NCBI GenBank assembly: GCA_025356475.1
Contig: JANXSX010000043.1
Span: 62,001 to 126,000 of the forward strand
DNA from: Isosphaeraceae bacterium
GTDB taxonomy: Bacteria; Planctomycetota; Planctomycetia; Isosphaerales; Isosphaeraceae
Direction: 5' to 3'
DNA length: 64,000 nt
Each line of letters begins with the position of its first letter. Position 1 is the first letter of the stretch. Positions 26,901-35,855 of this stretch are shown in pieces. The notes beneath the pieces were generated by a model. The model did not search any database. It saw nothing but the letters and a program-made list of their open reading frames with translations, and had not been told where the DNA came from. The translations under genes were made by a program, and so were the position numbers.

Positions 26901-28564
26901 TTGAGGGCTTTCTTGAAGTCCACCTCGGTCCGGTGACTCTGGTAAATCTCAGCACTAATGAGGTGCAAGGTACCGACGAGTTCTCGGGAGTACTTCCCAG
27001 TCTCGATCTCGGCTGCGAGCTTGGCCACGATCGGCTCGGCCTCCTCGGGATACCCAGCCTGGACCAGTGACCAAGCCGCCCAGATCTGATATTGCGGCTC
27101 TAAGGTGCCGAGTCCCTGGGCCTTACGAAGGTATTGACGACCGAGGGCGGTCTCCTGGGAGAGGATTAACGCAACTCCGTAACGGGCCTGGGCTTCGGCC
27201 AGGTTGGGGAGTAGATCCGTCGCCTTCTTGAGATGCCCGAGAGCACTTCGCTGCAGCTTGATCGTGGGTACAACCTGCTTGCCCTCCACGGTCGGCTTGG
27301 CGTCATCCCCACCGGTCTTGCCGATCTGTTCGAGCTCGATCGAGCCCTGGAAGAGATGCCCGATCCCCTGATAGTTGGCGACCTTACAGTTCATCAGGTC
27401 GTTGATGTAACCCGACGCTCGATCGATTCGCCTTGGGTCGCTGTTATCGCCAAGAGCCGCCTGGACGCCGATCGTCCGGAGTCGTAGTGCCTCTGGCTGA
27501 TTGGCGACCATCGTGGCGACCGGAAGCTTCAAGGCTTGGTCGACGATCTTGAGGCATTCCTCGCGCTTCTGGCTCACTCGAAGGTGCTCGGCATACGTGC
27601 CGTAGAGCGAGAGGCTCGCTTTGCCAGACTCGATCGACCGCGTGTAAATCGACTCGGAGATCTTGCCGACAGCATTGGCGGCTGCAGTGGCACTTGGAGC
27701 GACCGTGACAAGGCTTTTAAGTGTCCCCTCAGCGGTCTGCAACATATCCGCGAGCCGGTTGAGCCTACCTGCGGGCAAGTCGTCCGCCTTCGCCAACTCC
27801 TCAGCCTCGCCTCGAAAAGCTGTGACTCGCGACGCGAGTTCCTCAGCCGTCTTTGACCGACCCATGTCGAGTGCTCGGAGCTTCAGCGAGTAGATTCGAT
27901 CGATCTGACTGGCCGATTCCGGAAGCTTCGTGGTCCGGTAAGAGGCCAGGATCGTTTCGGTACCTGTTGGATCAAGCTCGGCAGCCGCGAGGGAAGCTTT
28001 CAGCCAAGTGAGGCGAATGGGCGAAAGCTTGGCCCCGTCGAGTGCTTTGACATGGGCACGGATTTCGGGGAGCGCCGGATTGGTTTCTTCGAGCGCCTCG
28101 GAAGCTAACACAAGGTGGGCATCCACATTCCCAGCCTCAAGCGGAAGAATCTCGCGGGCGAACCGCAATGAGTCTCCGGTGTCGTCTCGATCGAGGGCCG
28201 CAGCCAAGAGGAGTCGGCGGGGGGACAACGCCTTGGGGTCGAACTTGACTGACTCCTCAAGTTCGGTGATCGCCTGGCTCTTAAGTTCTTCGGCTTTGGA
28301 GCCGGTGAGCGTGGCCGCCCACTCGGTGTACATCGCTGCGAGTTCTTCGTGAGTCGTCGGGTTACGGGGTTCGGCCTGGAGTGCGCCCTGGTAGTGGATC
28401 TTCGCCTTGTCGAATTTCTTGTTGAGCCGCTCGGCTCGGGCAAGTTTGACGTGGTCTGCGCTACTCTGGGGGGCCAAGGCATAAGCCATGGTCAAGAGCC
28501 CGACCAGACCAAATAATGCAAAGACCCCGGACAGGATCAGCAGAGGTTTCCAACGAACGGTCAT
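23999..28564 (-). CDS. very large tetratricopeptide-repeat protein
   Basis: 1521 residues. A single N-terminal transmembrane or signal helix (about 9-30, LLILSGVFALFGLVGLLTMAYAL) is followed almost wholly by helical hairpins of TPR type, for example AKIHYQGALQAEPRNPTTHEELA, AFKVGQERTPSVIRRMAQIE and TILEPQYQ-like units, interspersed with Ala-rich spacers. About 30 or more repeats would fit. Role: large protein-binding scaffold on the outer face of the cytoplasmic membrane; it recalls the TPR proteins near exosortase loci, but no exosortase is seen here. Ribosome-binding site AAGGAG. The gene stands alone between two hairpins. Confidence 0.85.
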   Translation of the reverse strand: MTVRWKPLLILSGVFALFGLVGLLTMAYALAPQSSADHVKLARAERLNKKFDKAKIHYQGALQAEPRNPTTHEELAAMYTEWAATLTGSKAEELKSQAITELEESVKFDPKALSPRRLLLAAALDRDDTGDSLRFAREILPLEAGNVDAHLVLASEALEETNPALPEIRAHVKALDGAKLSPIRLTWLKASLAAAELDPTGTETILASYRTTKLPESASQIDRIYSLKLRALDMGRSKTAEELASRVTAFRGEAEELAKADDLPAGRLNRLADMLQTAEGTLKSLVTVAPSATAAANAVGKISESIYTRSIESGKASLSLYGTYAEHLRVSQKREECLKIVDQALKLPVATMVANQPEALRLRTIGVQAALGDNSDPRRIDRASGYINDLMNCKVANYQGIGHLFQGSIELEQIGKTGGDDAKPTVEGKQVVPTIKLQRSALGHLKKATDLLPNLAEAQARYGVALILSQETALGRQYLRKAQGLGTLEPQYQIWAAWSLVQAGYPEEAEPIVAKLAAEIETGKYSRELVGTLHLISAEIYQSHRTEVDFKKALNEYELAFKVGQERTPSVIRRMAQIEVMLGKSDEALARLTEIVKSGQDSPMTEHLAVLTLQQQGKTEEARVRLNAARTKYPESDALAGLHAAVLVSEDKAEEAEKQLAEFMVRVPENSSIAQLRATILSQKLDRVAEARTILSEIGDRSVTSAPLVQLALIDLEKRNLEAVSETIGKIRKRWPEAAAGDQLDAQLSLANGNATAAAAFFDAALKKDPTNKVVQFWKAELDGRMGATGEASKLFQSLSKDRPMKEIDDGLPLWTAAEAALARLDMAGGDFDAAITRYSAILRSTDTREAAHDIRWQLIAAMSGKGQWDQAKVEMTKLLADKKTPASAEDHVRAADYYRIHDEADAAIAELDVVLKEKPAHPAAVIGKATVLTRKKDAAGAIAVLRKGIELAKPPLAVFYLTLAAIENETPPNGLAKANASLDAGLKVVPAALELVQAKYRVLELGGDRAAGVEFVEAKSKEFPNGPFKRLLVELKRESGDFAGAEKLVEQIRTTEPKDARVAEMLVRLVAAQAVAASERNDRETEKAQNDRCALLIREFRAKFTQDLSFPQAECELAIRVGDSARAVTISQQMDVINKLSPIGPLIRAKIYSQQGRTRETIECYRDALARTPRVPEVRVLLGQALLRTGDFEAAGREAQQALDIERNRPDATLLMARVLSQNPATNTTSRNQAIQLLSDAVRRQPKVADYYHLLAEILLAQKRNEEAYRTLAAALKELPEDGTALSILIENLCKGGTPSDLAKASASAQAFSGNDKKGFLDLAVAVGYHKAGLFELALPWAEKSTAKLDKPVVHLNHGDLLLSLAETSKDSSAQREYLRRAVEQYDAVLKINANSIEAINNKAWILHTYLNQSQAALEVAMGLVKRANPASLPPEFFDTLGSIQESIGQVRQAEESYQNGLRKAPDHPMLNYHLGRMLAQDKNKAGKAGSYLAKAQSAGNRLTPDMVADIDALLRKVGH

Positions 28565-29042
28565 CGGGCTCGACTCCTTGGGCTCGTGAATCCGTGTCGA
28601 ACCGGGCGGCTGTTTGATTCCCAGTCCGTGACCTTCCAGGTCAAAGTGGGAACCGCCAGGTCGACGATGTTTGGCCGACTACGTTGCGTGGCCAATCGGT
28701 CAAACGAGCAAGGAATGCCCTGCGTCGGGCAAGATGGGCGCGTTGGGTCGGCTAGAGATGAAGCCGATGGTGAGGGGCGGGCAAAGCCATTCGCCCTCGC
28801 GCCCGATCATTGAGGCAATCCTTTGCTGTCGATCCGGTTGGACGCTGTCGAGAAGATAAAGATCAGCCGCCATGCTTGGCAAGACCCATTTTTCAAGTCT
28901 ACCTAACCGACGCGACCGGCCTCCTCGTCAAACTCGTCGAAAATCGACAGTTGGCTCCGACAAACCACCTCAAATCACAGAGAGATTGACAAAAGAACCC
29001 CCACAGCTCGGCGTGGGGGTCATCGTCGCCGAGAGCACGACT
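28565..29042. other. intergenic region between TPR and thioredoxin-like genes
   Basis: About 480 bases, both neighbours on the minus strand. The terminator of the thioredoxin-like gene lies at the right (28990-29020). The rest should contain the TPR promoter, but I find no strong hexamers. Short open frames here have no protein-like features. Confidence 0.4.
28990..29020 (-). terminator. rho-independent terminator of the thioredoxin-like gene
   Basis: ACCCCCAC (28997-29004), 8-base loop, GTGGGGGT (29013-29020). On the minus strand the stem is followed by TTCTTTTG, a U-rich tail, about 23 bases after the stop of the thioredoxin-like gene. Confidence 0.85.
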
Positions 29043-30014
29043 TCACCTGATTTTCGTTTCGCCACTCGTGCGAAGTGCCTGCATGACCCCGACCTGAATC
29101 ATGAGATCTCGGGTCGAACGCCGAATCCCCGCGACGGTCATATCGCTTCGTTCCACGACGTGGCCAATCGGCGGAGCCGAGAATTGCATCCGCGAATATC
29201 GACCCGGGTTGCCCGTGAACGCCTTGCGACTCGCTTCGTCGGCGAACAGGAACAGTTGCCCGCGATAGATCATGCCGAAGCGCGGATCACCAGCTTTGAA
29301 CTTGGCCTGATCGACCTGGCTCACCACGTCGAGACCAGCGTGGCGTGGAACAAATCGCTCGGGCGTCCTAATGAACTCAGCTCGCTTCTCTTCATCAGCG
29401 AAGCGATAGGTCCGCCCACCGTGGCTAAGCGAGACTGGCTCCTTCCCGGTTTCTAGCTTCTTCTCAGCCACAAGCGAGACCGGGCAATAACCTGCCAAGG
29501 CGATCGGTTCGACGATCTTGCTCGCCTGAGCGAGCCGATCCGCCCTGGTAATACGTCCGTCGCGAGTCAGGCTCTGACGAAGAAACCCGTCGAGTTCGTC
29601 GGGATCTGCGTAGCCTTCCATGCTGAGAATCACGTCCCCCGAAGGCCGGACGATGACCGTCGCAGGGAGCGCCGCTAGGCCCAGATTGAGGGCGAGTTGC
29701 TCGTGGACATCGGATCGAAGCTTGATCGGGATAAAGTTGTCACGACTCTGTTCGATGATCTTGGTGTTATGGAACGTGTCCCGGTCCATTCGTCGACAGT
29801 TGATGCACCAAGGACCGGTGAATTGGATCCAGAGGGGGAGATCGCGTTCGCGAGCTTCCAACTGAGCGGCGGCTAGGTCTTCTCGCCAACCGATAGTCGG
29901 CGAGGCCGGAGCAGGATCTCCTGCGAACGCAGGCCTAAAAGTCAAAACAACGAGTCCAAGGGCGAGGCAATATCGACCAAACGCACGATCCAACGGCGTG
30001 GGTGGTGCAATCAT
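29043..30014 (-). CDS. thioredoxin-fold protein with two YHS-like domains
   Basis: 323 residues from the ATG at 30014, which has GGAGA eight bases upstream and opens a clear signal peptide (to about residue 31, RPAFA|GDP). The thioredoxin domain (about 42-155) has WCINC (Cys 70 and 73), a redox-active CxxC as in thioredoxin_7/DsbD-C-like proteins, and cis-Pro in ALPATVIV. The C-terminal half holds two YHS-like units: GYCPVSL...GRTYRFADEEKRAEF and GMIYRGQLFLFADEASRKAF. YHS domains are linked to metal-binding or transport proteins. Inference: exported thiol oxidoreductase that may handle metals. Monocistronic. Confidence 0.85.
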   Translation of the reverse strand: MIAPPTPLDRAFGRYCLALGLVVLTFRPAFAGDPAPASPTIGWREDLAAAQLEARERDLPLWIQFTGPWCINCRRMDRDTFHNTKIIEQSRDNFIPIKLRSDVHEQLALNLGLAALPATVIVRPSGDVILSMEGYADPDELDGFLRQSLTRDGRITRADRLAQASKIVEPIALAGYCPVSLVAEKKLETGKEPVSLSHGGRTYRFADEEKRAEFIRTPERFVPRHAGLDVVSQVDQAKFKAGDPRFGMIYRGQLFLFADEASRKAFTGNPGRYSRMQFSAPPIGHVVERSDMTVAGIRRSTRDLMIQVGVMQALRTSGETKIR

Positions 30015-30812
30015 TGGAGGTTCTCCGGCAAGCGGCGACGGGGATGAAGTCGAGGAGCGATTCGCGCCAGTCTGAAAGTCCGACGCGCTCCATCCCTGGA
30101 GAGCCGACCCAATCGTTGGGTGGGCCATGCCGTTGGCAGAAGATCCGAGTCGTCTCGTATCCCATGTCCTTTTCGGTCAACATCCCACCCGACATTACAA
30201 GAAATTTTAGGAAGATCCTGAAGTTTTAGCGGAACCTCGCCGATTGGTGCGGTCGGATCAAATGTGAGGGACAAAACCGACAACGGTGTACCGCAAACCC
30301 CCTCGTTCTCCTCTCAAAAATGGCTAGCGCTTGGCAGTTGGTGCGCCCATTTGGGGAGGAACTGCGTCTTTTCAGGATTCAACCGCTCGCGGTTTTTGTT
30401 TTGGAAGACATTGCGTTTCTTGCCCTAATGGGGCACGACAGATCAGCCTATCGCATCGCCCTAGGAAGGCGACCGTGCGTTAGGGAAACCTCGAAGACCG
30501 CTGCGATACCCCTCCCCTGGGCGATGCCTAGGGCTGACTTGTGGCCGCCCGTTTCAGGGCGACAAAACCCATAAGGACAAGACGTTACGTCGAATTTCTC
30601 CTCCTCGGCCACCAGATAGCAACACACAGGGGAGCTAAGTTCATTGTTCATTGCTCTGGGAACGGGCTTACTCAGAACTTGCCATCTACCCAGACCTGCG
30701 CACCATCTGTCGAGCGATTACAAAAGGTTTTGACCAACGAAACATGCGTGGGAGGACGGGTTGTCCTCCCACGAATGTTTCTGTGATTGGTTCGATTCGG
30801 TTCGCATTCCGA
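30015..30812. other. 800-base non-coding stretch
   Basis: No believable gene in either strand. Noted structures: a possible -10 (TGTAAT, minus strand, 30194-30199) for the thioredoxin-like gene; a small hairpin AACCG-CTCG-CGGTT followed by T-rich sequence (30381-30402, plus); an imperfect inverted repeat with arms GCATCGCCC (30453-30461) and GGGCGATGC (30519-30527) plus outer TCAGCC/GGCTGA; and the terminator at 30741-30780. It may be a decayed gene or hold an unrecognised RNA. Confidence 0.4.
30741..30780 (-). terminator. terminator hairpin at the end of the nfeD-floA operon
   Basis: Perfect 11-bp stem CGTGGGAGGAC (30747-30757), loop GGGTT, GTCCTCCCACG (30763-30773); after one mismatch AACAT/ATGTT extends it. 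It is 33 bases downstream of the last gene of the minus-strand operon, with a short T-containing tail (TTTCGTT). Confidence 0.7.
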
Positions 30813-31454
30813 TCAACGCGGGAGGCGTCCGAACCGACGCGAGACGGGTGGCTGCAAGATCTCGTTTAGGATGAACGCTTCGCGAATTCGGGCCGGGTCC
30901 ATCAAGGTGATGCGAACGTCGGTGAGCCCCTGAGACCTCGGCCCGTAGGCAACTTCAGCGGCATGGCTTTTGTTGCTAAGGTCACCAACTGCGGTGAACG
31001 GCGTGTTAGTGCGGGTAAGGTCGATCGGCTTCATCTGCTGGCTGACGTTCGATCCGAGCGCTCCGCCGAGTAGCTCGGCTTCGATAGAAGCAGCTTTTTT
31101 GGCGGGTGCCGGTTTCGATCGGGTCCGACGCTGGGCTGGATTGACCTTCATGAGGGGCCGAGGTTGTTCAGCTCGGATCACCAAGATGTCTTCTTCTCGA
31201 ATCTCCGCAGGCGATCGCCTAACGGGAGTCTCGAAACCCGATTCCTGCGACTGGGAGCCCGGCCCCCACCGCATCGAAACATCTCGACCGACAACGGGTT
31301 CTTGTAGCGGGCGCGGGGGAGCGGCACCGATCGGCCCTCCAAAGCCCTGCCGGGGAGGCAAGGGCTTGGCGTCCCGGTTGAAAATTGAGGTCAGCAACCA
31401 GATCGCCAGGAAGCTCAGCGGGACGATCGCGCGAATCACGTCTTCGAGGCCCAT
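30813..31454 (-). CDS. small membrane-anchored protein of unknown function
   Basis: 213 residues. One N-terminal transmembrane helix (about 8-25, IVPLSFLAIWLLTSIF), a Pro/Arg-rich disordered middle (about 30-150) and a conserved-looking C-terminal segment LMDPARIREAFILNEILQPP. The last part suggests a docking helix. No known domain. It is the last gene of the nfeD/floA operon (57 bases after floA), so it may be an accessory to the flotillin membrane domain; that is inference from position only. Confidence 0.7.
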   Translation of the reverse strand: MGLEDVIRAIVPLSFLAIWLLTSIFNRDAKPLPPRQGFGGPIGAAPPRPLQEPVVGRDVSMRWGPGSQSQESGFETPVRRSPAEIREEDILVIRAEQPRPLMKVNPAQRRTRSKPAPAKKAASIEAELLGGALGSNVSQQMKPIDLTRTNTPFTAVGDLSNKSHAAEVAYGPRSQGLTDVRITLMDPARIREAFILNEILQPPVSRRFGRLPR

Positions 31455-31511
31455 CTGATGAACTCCATGCGGTGGGAGCTAAACCCAGTCAAAGTGTAGC
31501 CTGAGTGCCGG

Positions 31512-32561
31512 TCAATTCGTAGTCTGGGGCTGTCGTGTGTTGTTATTGATACCGGTACCAGCGATCGCCGCCCGCATCTCGGTATCAGCCTGGAGGTTAC
31601 GCAAGTTGTAGTAATCGCTGATGCCGAGATTACCTTTACGGAACGCTTCCGCGATCGCCATGGGGACCTCGGCTTCGGCCAAGATGACTTTGGCCCGATT
31701 CTCTTGAACAGCGGCGACCATCTCCTGCTCCTTGGCCACCGCGAATGCCCGACGCTCCTCCGCTTTAGCACGGGCCACGCGCGTATCGGCCTCGGCCTGG
31801 GCCGCCTGGAGGTTGGCCCCGATGTTATCGCCCACATCAATGTCGGCGATGTCGATCGAGAGGATCTCGAAGGCCGTACCGGCGTCGAGACCTTTCTCCA
31901 GCACTCGTTTCGAGATCATGTCCGGGTTTTCGAGCACCAGCTTGTGGCTGGCAGCGGAACCGATGGTCGTAACGATCCCTTCGCCAACACGCGCGATGAT
32001 CGTTTCCTCGGTGGCACCACCGACGAGTCGGTCGATGTTGGTCCGCACGGTCACGCGTGCCTTGGCCTTCAACTGAATCCCGTCCTTGGCGACGGCATCG
32101 ACGGTCTGGCGGCCCTTGGTGGGGTCAGGGCAATCGATCACCTTGGGATTCACACTTGTCTGGACAGCATCGAGTACATTTCGGCCTGCAAGATCGATGG
32201 CGGCGGCCCGTTTGTAGGTCAAAGGGATATCCGCGCGATTGGCGGCGATCAATGCTCGGACCACGTTGGGCACATTCCCTCCGGCGAGGTAATGTGCCTC
32301 AAGGCTCCTCGTGGTGATCCCATCTTTCTCAGTGAGACCGGCCTGGATGGCCATGATCTTCGACCTGACGATGATATTCGGATTAACCTTCCGAAATGAC
32401 ATGCCGATCAACTCAAGAATTCCCACATTCGAGTGAGTCATCTTCGCCTGAATCCAGAGGTTGAAATACTTGGCGAAGAAGATGAATGCGAATAGCGAGA
32501 AGAGAGCTATCGCGACGATGAAGAAAATCAAGTAGATCTGACTAGGGTTTTGACCCATCAT
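31512..32561 (-). CDS. floA: flotillin-like protein FloA
   Basis: 349 residues. An N-terminal hydrophobic hairpin (about 9-35, [20 protein letters not shown]) anchors it in the membrane; then an SPFH-like domain follows ([58 protein letters not shown]). The C-terminal coiled coil (about 235-320) is rich in Ala/Glu/Lys repeats. All match the bacterial FloA/YqfA family, which organises membrane microdomains. Its position directly after a short nfeD gene is the standard arrangement in many phyla and supports the call. Confidence 0.95.
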   Translation of the reverse strand: MMGQNPSQIYLIFFIVAIALFSLFAFIFFAKYFNLWIQAKMTHSNVGILELIGMSFRKVNPNIIVRSKIMAIQAGLTEKDGITTRSLEAHYLAGGNVPNVVRALIAANRADIPLTYKRAAAIDLAGRNVLDAVQTSVNPKVIDCPDPTKGRQTVDAVAKDGIQLKAKARVTVRTNIDRLVGGATEETIIARVGEGIVTTIGSAASHKLVLENPDMISKRVLEKGLDAGTAFEILSIDIADIDVGDNIGANLQAAQAEADTRVARAKAEERRAFAVAKEQEMVAAVQENRAKVILAEAEVPMAIAEAFRKGNLGISDYYNLRNLQADTEMRAAIAGTGINNNTRQPQTTN

Positions 32562-32616
32562 TGAGCCTCATCTGTGAAAATCAAGGGAAGTCTATGACGA
32601 ACGTAACGTGCAATCG

Positions 32617-33129
32617 TCACATATCATCAAAGGTTGGTAACGACTGTTGCGGGGCTGTCCGAACCACGAGCTGACCTGCCTGGACCCGAACGACTTGAAT
32701 GAGAGTCCCTGACTCGATCAAGCCTGACTCTGCCATCGCATCAAGACGTCGCCCTTCGAGATCGACGGATCCTGAAGGACGTAAAGGCGTCAGCGAACGT
32801 CCGATTTGACCGATGAGATGGTCGAGTCGACCACCCCCGTGCGAAACGGTCATTTCCTCAGCTTCGGGAGGAGTCAGGAAAACCTTCTTGGCGAAGGGAG
32901 TCTTGGGCCAGAGGTAGACAGCGTACATCAGTGTGAGCGGCATTAATAAAACGTCGGTCAGCAAGAAGTAAAGGCCATACTCCGTCTGGGTGAAGGCCTG
33001 CCAGAGACTCGCAAGCAGGAGCCCGCCAGCCAGTAAACCGATCATTCCCCCCGAGGGGACGAACACCTCGGCGATGAGCAAGATCAGCCCGAAGACGAGA
33101 AACAAGATCGCCCAAAGAACAGCACTCAT
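32617..33129 (-). CDS. short NfeD-family membrane protein
   Basis: 170 residues from the ATG at 33129 (an upstream in-frame start adds a Gly/Ser-rich stub). Two to three transmembrane helices (about 4-65) are followed by an OB-fold NfeD C-terminal domain (about 105-160: IGQIGRSLTPLRPSGSVDLEGRRLDA, SGTLIQVVRVQAGQLVV). This short type lacks the protease domain and is the usual partner of flotillins, binding through the OB domain. It lies 55 bases upstream of floA. Confidence 0.9.
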   Translation of the reverse strand: MSAVLWAILFLVFGLILLIAEVFVPSGGMIGLLAGGLLLASLWQAFTQTEYGLYFLLTDVLLMPLTLMYAVYLWPKTPFAKKVFLTPPEAEEMTVSHGGGRLDHLIGQIGRSLTPLRPSGSVDLEGRRLDAMAESGLIESGTLIQVVRVQAGQLVVRTAPQQSLPTFDDM

Positions 33130-33355
33130 GGAATCAGAGGATCCAGATCCGGTCACCATTTAGCGACCAACGAGACTCAACCACATCGCTAACCTAGTGT
33201 ATGCCGACAGGGGGTCAACATGCCAACCCTTCCCGCCCGGTTGACCAGGATTGACTGATTGAGAGGGCTGCCGAACCAATTCGATGCCTTCGGAACCCCT
33301 CTCTGGCCGGAGAAGGGACCCAACTCTCACGGTAGGTCAAGCTCCTGAATTAGGT

Positions 33356-35536
33356 TCAGGAATCGACCCGCTTCACGATGACCTTGGAGCCTTGAACGTC
33401 GACAACTTCGATCAGCGTGTCAGGTTCCACAAAAAAACCATCAGCAGAGACGTCGATCAATAAGTCACCGAACCGGGCTTTGCCCGAAGGCCGAAGCGTC
33501 GTCGTCGTCCGGCCAGTCTCACCAATCAAGAAATAGAGCGACTCTAACCCATCAGTGGCAACAGGCTTAACATTCGGGTCAGCGTCGGCATCCCAGGGCT
33601 CAGGCTTGAGGATCAGGCGGTTGAAAAGCGGGATCGACGGGAAGTATCGACCCAGAACCACAGCCCCACCTGCAACAGCAGCCAGCGCCAGAGTGATCTG
33701 GAACAGGGTTTGACCCATCTGGCGGTATTCATACTCTTGAGTTGGCCAGATAAATGTATGACTTGCCATAACCAAACTTACCAGAATGAGCAGAATCCCA
33801 CTCATGCCGAAAACGCCGAAGCCCGGGAACACGAACAACTCAAGTGCCAGGCTGACCATGCCAACAACAAACAGCATGATCTCTAACTGGTCCGCCGTTC
33901 CGCTCAGGTAACGGCTCCAGAAGAAGAGCAAAAAAGCCAGGGCTGAAGTGATCGCCGGCAAGCCAATCCCCGGCAGCTTCAACTCAAGAATCAGCATAAA
34001 CAGACCCACAAACAACAGCACCCAGCTCACAAATGGATCATTCAAGGTCGTCACCAACGCATCGACCCAGGTCGGGCCGTTGACTTTGATGTCCTTACCT
34101 TTTAGCCCGTAGATCGCTTTGAATTCCTCTTCGTTGGGAACCACTTCGCCCAACCCGTAGGCAACCGCATCGTCGGCGGAGAGGGTCAACACTTGGCCGG
34201 GTGCTTTCTTGACGATTCGATCGACGTACCGATCGGGTTCAGCTTCCAACTGGGCCGGCAGGAAGTAGCCAACCGCGCCGGTTTTCGTATCCTTACACTG
34301 AATGATCGTCACTTGTGGATCAACCATCGCACGAGCGACGGCTCCGGAGTGGCCATTCATCTCCGCGAGATTCTCAGCGCGGTCGGCGATCGCCTCGCGT
34401 TGACTCGGACTCAGTTCGACCGCTTGCCCGTTGCGAGCTACGACAATGTGATTCACACCACCGATCTCGCCACCTTTTCGGAACACAATGTCATCGCAGG
34501 CGAGTGCAACAAGCGTAGACACCCCAACCGCCCGATCATCAATATAAGCAACTGTCTTCATGTCTGTAATGCGCGAGATCGTATCTGCAAGGTTGTCGGC
34601 GGCGCGATCGGCACCTCCATCGCTATTGATTTGGAACAGGAGGAGATTCACTTGCTCTTCACGAGCCTGTTCAATCCGGCGGCGAACGTAGGATTCTTTG
34701 ATCCCGTCGATCGGTCCATTGATCGCGATCCAGACAGGCTTAACGACCTGGCCGAGGGTCGGATCATCCGAGGACGACTGACCGGCGAGCCGGTAACGAT
34801 TGGCAACCTCGATTCGCTGGTCAGCCAGGAGTTGGGCGAACCCCTCGGCCCTAGCCCGTTTGGCGGTCAGAACCCCGCGACGCCCTCCCTCCCAGGCCGA
34901 CACATTCTCAATGACCTGGTGCGACTTCTCGAACTCGGGCAGGTTCTCAGCAAGGACGTAATGAAGCTGCTTATCGGCGGTACGAATCGCCCGAAGGTCG
35001 GCGTCTTTATCGAGCATTCCTAGCAATAAATCTGCCTGGCGACCCGTGCGCTGGGCCAACTGTCGGATTGTTTCTCGAAACGACGCCTTCACATCCTGCC
35101 CATCTGGAGTAATCGGCCCTAACGACGCGTCTTGACCCATCACGATCTCGTCGCAGGCGAGCGCGGCCAGGACCGCGTAGCCTGTTAAGGGCTCGGGAAC
35201 GAAGGCCACCGTCTGCTTGGCCCCTTCGAGCTTTGTCGAGAGGAACTCAGCGAGGTCGTACGAGGCACCGATGCGGCTTTGACCAGGAGCCTTCCGCCCG
35301 GGGCGGATCTCGAAAACGAGAATTGCCTCGCGTCCCTTGCTACTCGACCTTGCGATGAATTGCTTCGTAGAAGCGCTGATCTGGCCGAGCGTCTCATCGA
35401 CGATCGGCTCATCAATCGAGAAGAATTGACCAGGAATGGTATCGGGGTCCTCAGCGCGGGCAGAGATCGCCATCATCGAGATCAGCGACAGAACACCCAG
35501 GACAAGAAGACGCGCGGCTGGCGAAGGCCTGAACAT
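33356..35536 (-). CDS. long NfeD protein with two ClpP-like domains
   Basis: 726 residues from the ATG at 35536, which opens a signal peptide (MFRPSPAARLLVLGVLSLIS...ARA); an ATG at 35599 is an alternative. Two ClpP/crotonase-fold domains (about 30-215 and 230-410) are followed by four or five transmembrane helices (about 470-580) and a C-terminal OB-fold (about 655-720). In NfeD1b/SppA relatives the nucleophile Ser sits in an AASAG motif; here the matching segments are LTGYAVLAALACDEI and AVGVSTLVALACDDI, with Gly at that place in both. Inference: proteolytically inactive scaffold of the flotillin system. First gene of the operon. Confidence 0.88.
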   Translation of the reverse strand: MFRPSPAARLLVLGVLSLISMMAISARAEDPDTIPGQFFSIDEPIVDETLGQISASTKQFIARSSSKGREAILVFEIRPGRKAPGQSRIGASYDLAEFLSTKLEGAKQTVAFVPEPLTGYAVLAALACDEIVMGQDASLGPITPDGQDVKASFRETIRQLAQRTGRQADLLLGMLDKDADLRAIRTADKQLHYVLAENLPEFEKSHQVIENVSAWEGGRRGVLTAKRARAEGFAQLLADQRIEVANRYRLAGQSSSDDPTLGQVVKPVWIAINGPIDGIKESYVRRRIEQAREEQVNLLLFQINSDGGADRAADNLADTISRITDMKTVAYIDDRAVGVSTLVALACDDIVFRKGGEIGGVNHIVVARNGQAVELSPSQREAIADRAENLAEMNGHSGAVARAMVDPQVTIIQCKDTKTGAVGYFLPAQLEAEPDRYVDRIVKKAPGQVLTLSADDAVAYGLGEVVPNEEEFKAIYGLKGKDIKVNGPTWVDALVTTLNDPFVSWVLLFVGLFMLILELKLPGIGLPAITSALAFLLFFWSRYLSGTADQLEIMLFVVGMVSLALELFVFPGFGVFGMSGILLILVSLVMASHTFIWPTQEYEYRQMGQTLFQITLALAAVAGGAVVLGRYFPSIPLFNRLILKPEPWDADADPNVKPVATDGLESLYFLIGETGRTTTTLRPSGKARFGDLLIDVSADGFFVEPDTLIEVVDVQGSKVIVKRVDS

Positions 35537-35715
35537 AAGTCGACGGACTCCCACCAGAGTACATCCCAGAAGCCCTTGCCCCGCGTCCGAGTAGGCCATC
35601 GACGAGCCTAGCCAGACACGTCAGACTTCCGAGCCATCCTAATCAGAAAGGAACGGCTCGAATCGTCCGCTCAAAGGGTCGAGTGGTCGGCCTGAGCCTA
35701 CTTCACTCATACCTT

Positions 35716-35744
35716 AGTATAGAGACCCCGAAAATCATCGTCAA
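35716..35744 (-). promoter_or_regulatory. sigma-70 promoter of the nfeD-floA operon
   Basis: On the minus strand: TTGACG (35744-35739), 17-base spacer, TATACT (35721-35716). Both hexamers match in five of six positions. It would start transcription about 170 bases before the ATG at 35536. Confidence 0.7.
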
Positions 35745-35855
35745 ACAGACTCCGGTCGGCGAGTCCGCTTAAGTCGTGTTTGGGGTCCCTGGTGGTGCGG
35801 CGCAGTCATGGTGCTCGTCAAGCGACAATGATAGGTACTTCCGCTGTTCAGCGAA

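Noticed and set aside
25991-27070. Long open frame (359 codons) on the plus strand inside the TPR gene
   Set aside because: Antisense to a clearly coding TPR gene; no domain, signal or ribosome-binding site. It results from codon bias of the real strand.
30320-30574. 84-codon open frame in the long gene-free stretch
   Set aside because: No start signal, no family-like sequence and odd composition; treated as non-coding.
31704-32399. 231-codon open frame antisense to floA
   Set aside because: floA is strongly supported; the antisense frame reads like a reverse translation shadow.
34193-35023. 276-codon open frame antisense to nfeD
   Set aside because: Opposite to conserved ClpP-like sequence and without recognisable protein features.
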